Positions 24,910 through 33,720 of a DNA stretch of 64,000 nucleotides are shown piece after piece. The notes under the pieces are model-generated. The model was not told the DNA's origin and did not search any database. It worked only from the letters and a program-made list of their open reading frames with translations. Origin of the DNA: GCA-002793235 sp965267355 (GTDB lineage: Bacteria > Bacteroidota > Bacteroidia > Flavobacteriales_E > Vicingaceae); NCBI GenBank assembly GCA_965267355.1, contig OZ253956.1:1612001-1676000 (forward strand). The letters run 5' to 3'. Made by a program: the position numbers and the translations under genes. Positions within the stretch are counted from its first letter, which is position 1, and each line of letters opens with the position of its first letter.

Positions 24910-27900
24910 TTAGTTTTTAATAATCTTCTTCACAGCATACTCATTATCCGCAAATACTCTTACAAAGTAAACTCCATTAGGAAACGCACTTAAGTCTATA
25001 CTTTTTTGTATTGTTCCATTAACAGGGTTTACCATTTCGCTGTAAATGTTTTCCCCCAACGTATTGCAAATGGTTAGTGTTACATTTTCTTCGTTAAAGC
25101 CATTTAAGTTAATGTTAAACACATCGTTACTTGGGTTTGGATATACATCCAATTGGTGTGCTTTATCATAACCTTCAATACCAGTAGTTGTTTGGTCAAT
25201 AATAAAATGATACCTTAAAAATTTACCAAACTGAACATTAAATGTTTTAAACCAAGGGGTTGGATTTACAGCAGGTATCCAGAAGAAACGTACAGAACCA
25301 CTACCATCATTGTTAGCGAAAAAGCTCATACCATCATCATCGCTATCTAATATTTCTAACACATAACATCCATCAGGCAAATCAATGGTGTCGTTATAAG
25401 TTGTTAAGCTGGTCATGGTAGCTCTTTGCATTACAATATTTCCTTGGTAATCTTTAATAGTATAAGAGTTTTCGTGCCCTGCCTGGTTGGTTTGAATTTT
25501 TAGATAAAACTTATCATCTGTATAAATATCAGGTATTTCATACGAACTTGTAGCACTGTTGTTAGATGGATATTCATCCGCCCCTCCATTAGGGCTGCTA
25601 ACGTTTACTTCAAAAACATTTTGCCCGCTACCATTCCAAAAACTCATTCCGGGTATTGGAAGTGTAACATTTTCTTTTTCCATAAAGTCTAAGCTTCCAG
25701 ACCAATTATATACTTCTGGAGTACCACCTGCTACGTTGTAGGTAATGGTTAAAGATGTTAATGGTGTGCTTCCTGTATTTTGAATAACCACTTGTGGACC
25801 TGTGCAAATTGGGTTGATTTTGCTTCTGTACTCCCAATTTGTTGGAGCAATAATTTCGTCAACTCTTGCGTCCAAGTTGTGGTTGTTGGCACCATAAGTT
25901 ACTAATTGCATAGTCATTCTATAGTTTCCTTCCATACCACCAGTGGTAAATTCCATACCATAATCTAAAGTATGCGTACTTCCAGGAGTTACAAAAGGAG
26001 TAAGCTCCCAATCATAAGTATCAGCAAAAGCACCAGGACACCAACCTGCTCTATCGTAAACCCATGTTCCTCCTTGTGCAATTACTGGGTTGTCAGCACA
26101 TTCAGTCCAGTTGTTCCATTCAAACCTTTTAACACCATCTACAAATACATTATGATCTTTCGGGCAGAACTCAGCACAATTTTGGAAGCCTCCAAACCAG
26201 TGCCCAGTAGTTCTTGTTTTTACCCTAAAAGAAGATGCGGAAGGGTCTAAGGTAACTGTGTTTGCTTTACATTGTATATCATTGGCAATATCAGCATGTT
26301 GATAATCTCCCCTTTGTAAAGATTCTATTTTAATTACATCTCTAGGTGGAGTACCTTTTATCATAATAAACTTTAAATCAATTAATTCTTGCTGGTTACC
26401 AGCAGAAAGCTCTACGGTATCATGTAGTAAAGGAGCGTAATCGGTAACATCATAAATCCATCTAAATCCATTAGGTCCTAAACTTAAACCAATACCGTAA
26501 GGTGTTACATAGTTTTGTAACTGAAAAATGGTTTGTTGGTAGTTGTTTACTAACTGATTGTCGTAATTGATAAACGTAGAATCTACTTTGTTACCATATT
26601 GATCGTAAGTGTAAACCCAACCAGATTCCCAACCGAATGTTGTGTCTATTGCTGTCATGGTAATTCCTGTAACACTAGTATCAATGATTGTTGTGTTTTC
26701 TACAATGCTTATTGATGAATTCATAACTGAATCCAACACCATAACAGAATCAATGTGAGTAGTATAGGTACCTTGTGTAAAAGTGATATTAGGACGCTCC
26801 ATTGCAGCAGTCATATTTCTGTATTGATCACATCCTTTGATATAATTCCATGAAGGCATTCCCATTAGGGTAGCAGTGTGATTGTTCCCAGAGGCATCAG
26901 CCGCAGTAGTTCCAGTCATATCATCAAACTTATAGTAAGCTTGTAAGTTACCAATATTTGGGTGAGTTCCATCTACATCTTTGTACATCCAATCTTGAAT
27001 GGTAGTGGCGTCTAAGGCAACATCCCATACTCTAAAATCATGAATGGCTCCATCATATTTTCCATAACTACTTGCTTGTCCTCCAATTTTAAAAGAAGTA
27101 ATGCCACTCATTGTTCGTGTGTTTCCCGTTCCACTATGCCATAATACACCGTTTAAAAATATTCTCATTTCTCCAGTACCAACATCTTTAGTAAAAGCCC
27201 AATGGTTCCACTGATCTTTAAAATCATTATTGTTAGCAGCTTTGTTTATTCTATCATAAGAGTTGGTTCCTGAATTACCTGCATCCCAATATACCTGACT
27301 ATTGCTCCAAGGTAAATGAGAATTAATCACCCTTCTACCATTAGCGTCTCTACCTTCAAAAATGTAAGTGTTTTTAGGAAGACTAGCGTCTCCGTAACAC
27401 CAAAAAGATACTGTTATTTCGTTATTTATATTCGAAAATGCTCCTGAAGGAACTTCAACATAATCTCCCCAAACGAAATCTAATTTTCCATCATCTTGTG
27501 TTGAGTAAACAGCAGAGTTAAAGGCAGTAGTTTCTCCAACTAAGGTATGCCCGGTACCTGGCGCTGAGTTGCTAAAGCAAAACTCTACTACGATGTTAGA
27601 AGAACCATCCCAGTTAAATGGGTTGGTTAAGTTAATCGTGTTAATCCCTGTAGCACCAATTTGGGTATTTAGTTTATACACTTCCGATAAACCTGTTGTT
27701 TCATATTGTGTTTCATTAATACTATTTAAAGCAGTATGCTTCATCTTAATGGTTAAATAATTTAAGTCACTTCCTAAAGCTGAAAAATCTAGTTTAATTT
27801 TATCAATATTCCCAGCGGTTAAACCAGCACTTGTTAATTCACTTGCTTGCCACAAGTATTGTGCTTTGTTGTTAGCATTTCCTGCATTAAAAGCATGGGT

Positions 27901-28323
27901 GATAGGAGTGCTCCCTGAACCAATACTATAATCAGTTTCTGAAACAGTATTGTCATATACGATAAAATATTGTTGTTGTTGATAGTAAGTATAAGTTGGA
28001 TTGGTAACATACTCAATTGTATCAGGGTAACCACCATTTACCAAGTATCTTGAAGCTCCAACATTTTCGTGTTGGTATAGACGTGTGTAAGTGGTATAAT
28101 CCCATTCGCCACATGCATACTGATCTTGAGTAGTAGCAGCATCGCACTTTAGTGTGTAATACATTAATATTTTTTCATATCGATTAGTATCTTCAGGAAA
28201 CACATACCAACCTCTACGCTTGGTAATGTCATTAAAATCTAAGGTTTGAACAACAATGGTGTCTTGTGCTAATACAGTTAAAGAAAAAGCTGTAATAAGT
28301 AATGTAAATAACGATTTTTTCAT
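24910..28323 (-). CDS. T9SS-sorted PNGase F-related protein with LamG domain
   Basis: A 1,137-residue secreted protein. The start is ATG 28323 (MKKSLFTLLITAFSLTVLAQ, a clear signal peptide); longer starts upstream run into the promoter-like box at 28352-28359. Residues about 310-470 form a LamG/concanavalin-like domain (YIFEGRDANGRRVINSHLPW, WNHWAFTKDVGTGEMRIFLNG). Residues about 640-900 are related to peptide-N-glycosidase F: IKGTPPRDVIKIESLQRGDY, GHWFGGFQNCAEFCPKDHNV and WVYDRAGWCPGAFADTYDWE, with several paired cysteines. The last about 80 residues are a T9SS type A domain, VYPNPSNDVFNINLNG ending KKIIKN. PNGase F cleaves N-glycans from glycoproteins; whether this copy is active is not proven, and a glycan-degrading or binding role outside the cell is inferred. 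Confidence 0.87.
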   Translation of the reverse strand: MKKSLFTLLITAFSLTVLAQDTIVVQTLDFNDITKRRGWYVFPEDTNRYEKILMYYTLKCDAATTQDQYACGEWDYTTYTRLYQHENVGASRYLVNGGYPDTIEYVTNPTYTYYQQQQYFIVYDNTVSETDYSIGSGSTPITHAFNAGNANNKAQYLWQASELTSAGLTAGNIDKIKLDFSALGSDLNYLTIKMKHTALNSINETQYETTGLSEVYKLNTQIGATGINTINLTNPFNWDGSSNIVVEFCFSNSAPGTGHTLVGETTAFNSAVYSTQDDGKLDFVWGDYVEVPSGAFSNINNEITVSFWCYGDASLPKNTYIFEGRDANGRRVINSHLPWSNSQVYWDAGNSGTNSYDRINKAANNNDFKDQWNHWAFTKDVGTGEMRIFLNGVLWHSGTGNTRTMSGITSFKIGGQASSYGKYDGAIHDFRVWDVALDATTIQDWMYKDVDGTHPNIGNLQAYYKFDDMTGTTAADASGNNHTATLMGMPSWNYIKGCDQYRNMTAAMERPNITFTQGTYTTHIDSVMVLDSVMNSSISIVENTTIIDTSVTGITMTAIDTTFGWESGWVYTYDQYGNKVDSTFINYDNQLVNNYQQTIFQLQNYVTPYGIGLSLGPNGFRWIYDVTDYAPLLHDTVELSAGNQQELIDLKFIMIKGTPPRDVIKIESLQRGDYQHADIANDIQCKANTVTLDPSASSFRVKTRTTGHWFGGFQNCAEFCPKDHNVFVDGVKRFEWNNWTECADNPVIAQGGTWVYDRAGWCPGAFADTYDWELTPFVTPGSTHTLDYGMEFTTGGMEGNYRMTMQLVTYGANNHNLDARVDEIIAPTNWEYRSKINPICTGPQVVIQNTGSTPLTSLTITYNVAGGTPEVYNWSGSLDFMEKENVTLPIPGMSFWNGSGQNVFEVNVSSPNGGADEYPSNNSATSSYEIPDIYTDDKFYLKIQTNQAGHENSYTIKDYQGNIVMQRATMTSLTTYNDTIDLPDGCYVLEILDSDDDGMSFFANNDGSGSVRFFWIPAVNPTPWFKTFNVQFGKFLRYHFIIDQTTTGIEGYDKAHQLDVYPNPSNDVFNINLNGFNEENVTLTICNTLGENIYSEMVNPVNGTIQKSIDLSAFPNGVYFVRVFADNEYAVKKIIKN

Positions 28324-28351
28324 ATTACTAAAACGATTTAAATTATTTATA

Positions 28352-28359
28352 CAAAAGTA
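28352..28359 (-). promoter_or_regulatory. -7 box of the PNGase F-like gene
   Basis: TACTTTTG on the minus strand matches TAnnTTTG, 28 bp upstream of ATG 28323. A TTG occurs 15 bp upstream of it, slightly close for a -33 element. Its position supports the shorter start. Confidence 0.5.
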
Positions 28360-28417
28360 GTTAATCACTATTTGCAATACCACAAGTAATTAACCACAAT
28401 TTTGGAATCCTAAATTG

Positions 28418-28894
28418 TTATTTATTAGGAATAGATTCTTTGTGAATTAGAGGAACACAATACATCAAGTCCATTATCTTAAAAACGTATTCGGTGGTGT
28501 ATGCTTTATTGTTAATAACCAATGGAGAAAAAGTAACACCTCTATTATTAGAGAGTTTCCAAGAGTCATCATTGCATTTATTTTTTACATCTTCAACTAC
28601 ATAAGTAAAAATGGCTCTTCCGTTAGTATCTACAATTACAGAAATGGTTGCATAATTGGGGTCACCACCATGTGGAGGTGGTTTTAGTAAGTTGTAATAA
28701 TCAAGTAATTCTTTACTGTTCATCAAAGAATCTAGCATAGTTTCTTTAGAAGTAAAATCAATGTAAATGCTGGTGTCTATTTTGATGTCTGTAGGTTTTG
28801 AATACGTTAAAATTATATACTTATTATTATCATCTTGCCCAAACCCAATTTGAGCTAAACCAAAAGCAAGTAATATGGTGATGAGGTTTTTCAT
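28418..28894 (-). CDS. Small secreted protein of unknown function
   Basis: A 158-residue protein with signal peptide MKNLITILLAFGLAQIGFGQ. The mature part has a mixed pattern: DDNNKYIILTYSKPTDIKID, then PHGGDPNYATISVIVDTNGRAIFTYVVEDVKN and FSPLVINNKAYTTEYVFKIMDLMYCVP. The second half recalls the C-terminal domain of TonB (a beta-alpha-beta order with GRAIFTYVVE and FSPLVINNK), seen in many small secreted Bacteroidota proteins, but this is a weak match. It is transcribed in the same direction as the following T9SS gene, separated by 94 bp that carry the candidate promoter of that gene. Confidence 0.65.
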   Translation of the reverse strand: MKNLITILLAFGLAQIGFGQDDNNKYIILTYSKPTDIKIDTSIYIDFTSKETMLDSLMNSKELLDYYNLLKPPPHGGDPNYATISVIVDTNGRAIFTYVVEDVKNKCNDDSWKLSNNRGVTFSPLVINNKAYTTEYVFKIMDLMYCVPLIHKESIPNK

Positions 28895-28935
28895 ACACCT
28901 AAAGTTAATGATTTTACAGTATTATATTATTGAAT

Positions 28936-29087
28936 GTCATTCAGAACGAAATTTTGTCACTCTGAGCTGAGTCGAAGAGTAAACAAAATGAAAAGAATCT
29001 TTTAGCTTGTTAGCAATTAATATAGAAGATTCCACTCTGCATTTTATTGTTCTGCTAAAGCAGAAATAAAATTTTACTCTGAATGAC
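28936..29087. repeat. Dispersed palindromic repeat, variant of the GTCATTCTGA family
   Basis: Outer arms GTCATTCAGA (28936-28945) and TCTGAATGAC (29078-29087) are perfect inverted copies enclosing 132 bp. Inside are ACTCT...AGAGT (starting about 28959; GAGCTGAGTCGA lies between the arms) and TTCTGC/GCAGAA around 29050-29064. The composition is close to the copies at 3510-3537 and 7353-7437 and to widespread intergenic repeats of flavobacteria containing CTGAGCGGAGTCGA-like text. It fills most of the gap between the stops of hutU and the start of the 28894 gene. Confidence 0.7.
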
Positions 29088-29095
29088 AAGAGTAA

Positions 29096-31087
29096 TTATA
29101 AGTTGTCTAGTAACTCATTTTCAACAATATTCGGCAAAGTAACCTTTAAATCAGGGGTTCTTTCCATTTCACGTTTAATGGCAAAAATGGCTTCCTCATT
29201 CCTAGCCCAACTTCTTCTTGCAATTCCATTATTTACATCCCAGTGTAACATCATTTTTAATCTTCTATCAGCTTCAGGGCTTCCATCCAATGTCATTCCA
29301 AATCCACCATTAATTACTTCGCCCCAGCCAACTCCACCACCGTTGTGGATAGACACCCAAGTAGCACCTCTAAAGCTATCACCAATTACATTGTGTATGG
29401 CCATGTCAGCTGTAAATGCTGAGCCATCATAAATATTACTTGTCTCTCTATAAGGAGAATCAGTTCCACTTACATCATGATGATCTCTTCCTAAATTGAT
29501 AGGAGCAGAGATAATTCCAGCTGCAATGGCATTGTTAAATGCTTCAGCAATTTTCATTCTACCTTCTGCGTCAGCATATAAAATACGTGCTTGTGAACCA
29601 ACTACCAATTTGTTTTCTTGGGCTCCTTTAATCCAAGTAATATTGTCTTGCATTTGTTGCTGAATTTCTGTTGGAGAGGTTGCCATAATCTCCTCCAATA
29701 CTTCACAAGCAATATCATCCGATTTTTTCAAATCTTCTGGTTTACCAGAAGTACATACCCAACGGAATGGACCAAAACCATAATCGAAACACATTGGTCC
29801 CATAATATCTTGAACGTAGCTTGGATATTTAAAATCAATACCATTTTCAGCCATTATATCAGCTCCAGCTCTACTTGCTTCTAATAAAAAGGCATTACCA
29901 TAATCGAAGAAATAAGTTCCTTTTGCTGTGTGTTTATTAATGGCAGCTGCTTGCCTTTTTAAACTTTCCTGAACTTTTTCTTTGAATAATTCAGGGTTGT
30001 TGGCCATCATCTCATTACTTTCTTCATAACTCAATCCAGCTGGGTAATAACCACCTGCCCAAGGGTTATGCAATGATGTTTGGTCAGAACCTAAATCGAT
30101 ATAAATTCCTTCTTTATCAAACTTCTCCCATACATCAACAATGTTTCCATCGTATGCAATGGAAACCACTTCCTTATTTTCTTTAGCAGATTTTACTCTG
30201 GTACATAATTCATCTAAATCCTTAATTACTTCATCCACCCATCCTTGTTCGTGTCTTTTGTATGTTGCATTAGGATTTACTTCAGCAGTTACAGAAACTA
30301 CTCCTGCTATGTTTCCAGCTTTAGGTTGAGCGCCACTCATTCCACCTAAACCAGCAGTAACAAATAACTTTCCAGCGGTACCTTTATCATCAATTTTTCT
30401 ACAACCGTTTAATACGGTAATTGTAGTTCCGTGTACTATTCCTTGAGGACCTATATACATGTAACTTCCAGCGGTCATCTGTCCATATTGTGTGACACCT
30501 AGGGCATTAAATTTTTCCCAATCATCAGGTTTAGAATAATTAGGAATCATCATTCCATTGGTAACTACAACTCTAGGAGCTTCTTTATGCGATGGAAACA
30601 ATCCCATAGGGTGACCAGAATACATGACTAAGGTTTGCTCATCTGTCATTTCAGACAAGTATTGCATAGTCAATAAATATTGAGCCCAATTAGAAAAAAC
30701 TGCTCCATTACCACCGTATGTAATTAATTCATGCGGGTGCTGTGCGATTGCGTAATCCAAGTTGTTTTGTATCATTAACATGATAGATTTTGCTTGGGTA
30801 GATTTTCCAGGATACTCTTCTATTGGACGAGCATACATTCTATAATCTGGACGAAGACGGTACATATAAATTCTACCGTAATCTTTTAGTTCTTGGGCAA
30901 ATTCAGGAGCTAGTTTAGCATGATGTTTCTTGTCAAAATACCTTAAGGCATTTTTAATAGCTAATTTCTTTTCATCATCAGTTAAAATTTCTTTACGCTT
31001 AGGAGCATGACTTACAGAGTTATCATATTCCTTTTTTGGAGGTAATTCTGTTGGAATACCTTGTTGAATTTGCGCTTTAAAATCCAT
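29096..31087 (-). CDS. hutU: Urocanate hydratase
   Basis: Cytosolic enzyme converting urocanate to imidazolonepropionate in histidine breakdown; it carries a tightly bound NAD+ as electrophile. The 663-residue sequence shows ITYGGNGAVFSNWAQYLL, the MYSGHPMGLFPSHKEAPRVV block, the dinucleotide loop VTAGLGGMSGAQPKAG, and the catalytic-site region DYGFGPFRWVCTSGKPEDL with its cysteine. It is longer than the ~550-residue proteobacterial enzyme, with an extra N-terminal and internal part as in other Bacteroidota. No other histidine-utilisation gene is adjacent. Its ATG is 32 bp downstream of the S23-like gene B, and the left arm of that cassette's inverted repeat is in its leader. Confidence 0.95.
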   Translation of the reverse strand: MDFKAQIQQGIPTELPPKKEYDNSVSHAPKRKEILTDDEKKLAIKNALRYFDKKHHAKLAPEFAQELKDYGRIYMYRLRPDYRMYARPIEEYPGKSTQAKSIMLMIQNNLDYAIAQHPHELITYGGNGAVFSNWAQYLLTMQYLSEMTDEQTLVMYSGHPMGLFPSHKEAPRVVVTNGMMIPNYSKPDDWEKFNALGVTQYGQMTAGSYMYIGPQGIVHGTTITVLNGCRKIDDKGTAGKLFVTAGLGGMSGAQPKAGNIAGVVSVTAEVNPNATYKRHEQGWVDEVIKDLDELCTRVKSAKENKEVVSIAYDGNIVDVWEKFDKEGIYIDLGSDQTSLHNPWAGGYYPAGLSYEESNEMMANNPELFKEKVQESLKRQAAAINKHTAKGTYFFDYGNAFLLEASRAGADIMAENGIDFKYPSYVQDIMGPMCFDYGFGPFRWVCTSGKPEDLKKSDDIACEVLEEIMATSPTEIQQQMQDNITWIKGAQENKLVVGSQARILYADAEGRMKIAEAFNNAIAAGIISAPINLGRDHHDVSGTDSPYRETSNIYDGSAFTADMAIHNVIGDSFRGATWVSIHNGGGVGWGEVINGGFGMTLDGSPEADRRLKMMLHWDVNNGIARRSWARNEEAIFAIKREMERTPDLKVTLPNIVENELLDNL

Positions 31088-31104
31088 ATTTAGATGTTTA
31101 GAAG

Positions 31105-31501
31105 ATAGATGATTAGATGTTAGAGGGTTTTTTGAAAACCAGTAGCCATCTTTTGAAATTCATTTATCTTATTTTCAATTTCTTCTAGTTTTTCTTGACT
31201 TATATATTTTCTTTTACTTGCTATAATCAGTTGTGTAACTAATTCAAATGATGATCCTAATGAGATATCTATAAAATGAGAAAACGACTTTCCAGTTCTT
31301 GATGAACCTTCAGCAATATTACTCGGAATTGAAACGGCACACCGATTAACTTGGGATGTTAAACCAAACTTCTCATCAGGTGGAAATGCTGAAGACATTT
31401 CAAAAACATCATTCGTAATTTCCATGGTTATTTGCCATATTTTCAGATTTTTATAATTATGTTTCTTTCGTTTTTCCAATTCTCTAACTTCTAATCTCTA
31501 T
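31105..31501. repeat. Inverted repeats bordering S23/IVP-like gene B (cassette B)
   Basis: The 21 bases at 31105-31125 are the inverse of the 20 bases at 31482-31501 with 19 matches, one mismatch and a one-base gap (shared core GATTAGA.GTTAGAG). The left arm contains the S23-like stop codon, the right arm lies 2 bp upstream of its start. The left side also carries the direct repeat TTAGATGTTTAGA (31090-31102) and TTAGATGTTAGA (31113-31124). The unit with arms is about 397 bp and fills the entire space between the flanking DUF5522 and hutU genes. Confidence 0.75.
31120..31479 (-). CDS. Four-helix bundle protein, S23/IVP family, copy B
   Basis: A 119-residue helical protein of the same family as copy A: YKNLKIWQITMEITNDVFEMS, FGLTSQVNRCAVSIPSNIAEG and FIDISLGSSFELVTQL. 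The start is TTG at 31479; upstream in frame a stop (TAG) is met after a few codons and no ATG exists, so TTG is the only choice that keeps the first helix. It lies 27 bp downstream of the DUF5522 gene and 32 bp upstream of hutU, all on the minus strand. AT-rich inverted repeats border the gene closely. The molecular role is unknown; founding members are encoded inside 23S rRNA intervening sequences. Confidence 0.93.
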   Translation of the reverse strand: MEKRKKHNYKNLKIWQITMEITNDVFEMSSAFPPDEKFGLTSQVNRCAVSIPSNIAEGSSRTGKSFSHFIDISLGSSFELVTQLIIASKRKYISQEKLEEIENKINEFQKMATGFQKTL

Positions 31502-31506
31502 AAATC

Positions 31507-31686
31507 TCATTTCTTTTTAACTATTCTCCCTTTACTTTTATCAAATCCGTATGGACAATGCCTGCATCCATTCTGACAACAATAACCTCTTTTTAAAAGG
31601 TACTTTTCTGTAAATACTTTATATCCTTCAGGAGTAAAGTAATAGTCGTCTTCCTCTAATTTATCTATTTTTGAAAAATCATCCAT
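31507..31686 (-). CDS. Small cysteine-rich DUF5522 protein
   Basis: A 59-residue protein from ATG 31686 (MDDFSKIDKLEEDDYYFTPEG); an in-frame TTG 18 bp upstream would add six residues. It has the DUF5522 core YYFTPEGYKVFTEKYLLKRGYCCQNGCRHCPYGF, with cysteines in a CCxxGCxxC order that suggests a bound metal ion or cluster. The C-terminal tail is lysine-rich (KSKGRIVKKK). Function is unknown. It is upstream of the S23-like gene B on the same strand. Confidence 0.85.
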   Translation of the reverse strand: MDDFSKIDKLEEDDYYFTPEGYKVFTEKYLLKRGYCCQNGCRHCPYGFDKSKGRIVKKK

Positions 31687-31762
31687 TAGGGTGTAAAAAT
31701 ACAAATATTGGGATTATTATTTTGTGATAGATAATGAATGTGACAACGTTTAAAAAGAAAAT

Positions 31763-33613
31763 ATGAAGAGAGTTTTAATAGTATTTTTAGTGATGTTAAT
31801 CAATTCGGTTTTTGGTCAGGAAAAAGAAATTGATAGTCTTAACAATATTATCACAAAATCTGAAAATACAGATACTAATAAAATTCATGCTTTAGTAGAT
31901 TTAGCAGCCATTTATTACCATGATAACTTAGATAGCTCTCAATTGTTAATTTCTAAAGCGCTACAATTATCTAGGCAAAATAATTTTAGGAGAGGAGAAG
32001 GGTTTTCTAATACAGCATTTTCAGGTTATTATTTTCAGAAAGGAGAATTAGATTCTGCGTTAATTTATGCCAATAAAGGAGCTGATATTTTAGAATCTAT
32101 TGGTGATAAAAAACATGTTTTAGCTGCCTATAACAATATGGCTTTAATCTATAATAATATGGAAAAACCACAGCAAGCCATTGAAATATATCTTAAAATA
32201 TATGATTTAATTAAAGATAAAAAACCTAGTGTTCAACATATGGCTATTTGTAATAATTTGGCTGTAGCTTATGGTAATGATAAACAATTACAACAATCAA
32301 AAGAATGGTTTCAAAAAGTGTTAGATTATGCTAAACAAATGAATCATCCAATGGGGTTAGTTTATGGCTACAACGGAATTGCAAGTGTAAATGTTGAGTT
32401 AAATGAATTAGAAGAAGCCATAGAAAATTCGCTAAAAAGTTTAACCTTAAGTAAAGAGTATCAAATGGATAAACCTTTGATTGATTCTTATCAAAATCTA
32501 GGGAAAGTTTATCGCAAAAAGAAAGAATACTCTAAATCTAATAAGTACCTATTAGAAGGGAAAATATTGGCTAAAAAACATGGTGTGAATCGAAATTTAG
32601 AAGTTATTTACCATCAATTGGCCTTGAATTATAAAAATTTAAACCAATATCAAAAAGCTTTAGAATATACCAATAACTATCATACAGTAAAAGATTCTAT
32701 ATTTTCTGAAAATAAAATAAAGTTAATAGAAGAATTAGAAAAAAAATATGAAACAGCCGAGCTAGAAAAGAAACAGGTTCAAATAGAGTTTGAAAAAGAG
32801 CAGTTAAGTAAAGAAAAAGAATTGTTAGATATAAAAGCCCAAAGAAGCAGAGGTTATTTTATTGTTTCTATTATTGTTGGTTTATTTATAGTAGGCTTAA
32901 TTTTAGTATTCTTTTATCAACAGCAAGCTAAAAAGAAGGCACAGCTTATTCAAATAAAATTAGAAGAAACAAAGAAACAACTCGAACTAGAGCAGCAGTC
33001 AAGAGAGAGTGAGTTAACTGCTTTGCGTTCTCAAATGAATCCTCATTTTGTATTTAATGCGCTAAATTCTATCCAAGAATATATTATTACCAATAAAAAA
33101 GAACTTGCTGGAGACTATTTGGGCTTGTTTGCCGATTTAATGAGAAGATATCTGGATCAGTCTCAGCAAAACTTTATAAATATAGAAGAAGAAATAGAAA
33201 CCCTTGAGATGTATTTGCAATTAGAAAAAGTACGGTTTGAAGATAATTTTACTTACACAATTGATGTAGATGATAAGGTGGATACATTTAGTGAACAGAT
33301 TCCAGTAATGATTATTCAACCATTTGTTGAAAATGCCGTAAAGCATGGTTTGTTACATAAAAAAGGAGAAAGAAAACTACAAGTCGGGTTTAAAAAAGAG
33401 AATCAAAAACTTATTGTTGAAGTTATTGATAATGGGGTGGGGAGAGAACAATCTAAAAAAATAAATCAACAAAGAAAAAATCATACTTCGTATGCAACAT
33501 CAGCAATTCAGAAAAGAATAAAGTTATTAAATGAAGGGTATGGGCAGAATATAAAAGTCAAATACACTGATTTATCTCAGGGAACTAAAGTAGAATTAGA
33601 AATTTTGCTTTAG
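31763..33613 (+). CDS. TPR-containing LytS/YehU-type sensor histidine kinase
   Basis: A 616-residue membrane sensor kinase with signal peptide MKRVLIVFLVMLINSVFGQ. TPR repeats span about residues 35-320 (for example SNTAFSGYYFQKGELDSALI, AAYNNMALIYNNMEKPQQAI), followed by a coiled coil, one membrane helix (YFIVSIIVGLFIVGLILVFF, about 370-390), and the His_kinase domain with SQMNPHFVFNALNS (phospho-acceptor His428). The HATPase part shows IIQPFVENAVKHGLLHKKGE and VIDNGVGREQS. The LytTR response regulator at 35576, two genes downstream, is the natural partner; a T9SS beta-propeller gene lies between them. It has the same architecture as the truncated kinase at the window start. Confidence 0.92.
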   Translation: MKRVLIVFLVMLINSVFGQEKEIDSLNNIITKSENTDTNKIHALVDLAAIYYHDNLDSSQLLISKALQLSRQNNFRRGEGFSNTAFSGYYFQKGELDSALIYANKGADILESIGDKKHVLAAYNNMALIYNNMEKPQQAIEIYLKIYDLIKDKKPSVQHMAICNNLAVAYGNDKQLQQSKEWFQKVLDYAKQMNHPMGLVYGYNGIASVNVELNELEEAIENSLKSLTLSKEYQMDKPLIDSYQNLGKVYRKKKEYSKSNKYLLEGKILAKKHGVNRNLEVIYHQLALNYKNLNQYQKALEYTNNYHTVKDSIFSENKIKLIEELEKKYETAELEKKQVQIEFEKEQLSKEKELLDIKAQRSRGYFIVSIIVGLFIVGLILVFFYQQQAKKKAQLIQIKLEETKKQLELEQQSRESELTALRSQMNPHFVFNALNSIQEYIITNKKELAGDYLGLFADLMRRYLDQSQQNFINIEEEIETLEMYLQLEKVRFEDNFTYTIDVDDKVDTFSEQIPVMIIQPFVENAVKHGLLHKKGERKLQVGFKKENQKLIVEVIDNGVGREQSKKINQQRKNHTSYATSAIQKRIKLLNEGYGQNIKVKYTDLSQGTKVELEILL

Positions 33614-33720
33614 CAATTCATATCAATATTTCAGCAATAAAATAAGCCATTTCAGAAATTTTAGATTAGAATAATAGTGGACTCATAGTTTTTTTGTGTT
33701 AAACTTTTAAAACAAAAATC

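Noticed and set aside
25972..26250. Plus-strand frame of 92 residues within the PNGase F-like gene
   Set aside because: It overlaps conserved, cysteine-rich coding sequence on the other strand and looks like a shadow frame.
28324..28383. Longer N-terminus (20 extra residues) of the PNGase F-like protein
   Set aside because: The extra part contains the TACTTTTG box and is not a signal peptide, whereas the ATG at 28323 starts a clean one.
22870..31479. S23-like genes as evidence for a nearby 23S rRNA gene
   Set aside because: No rRNA sequence is visible; both genes sit between protein-coding genes.
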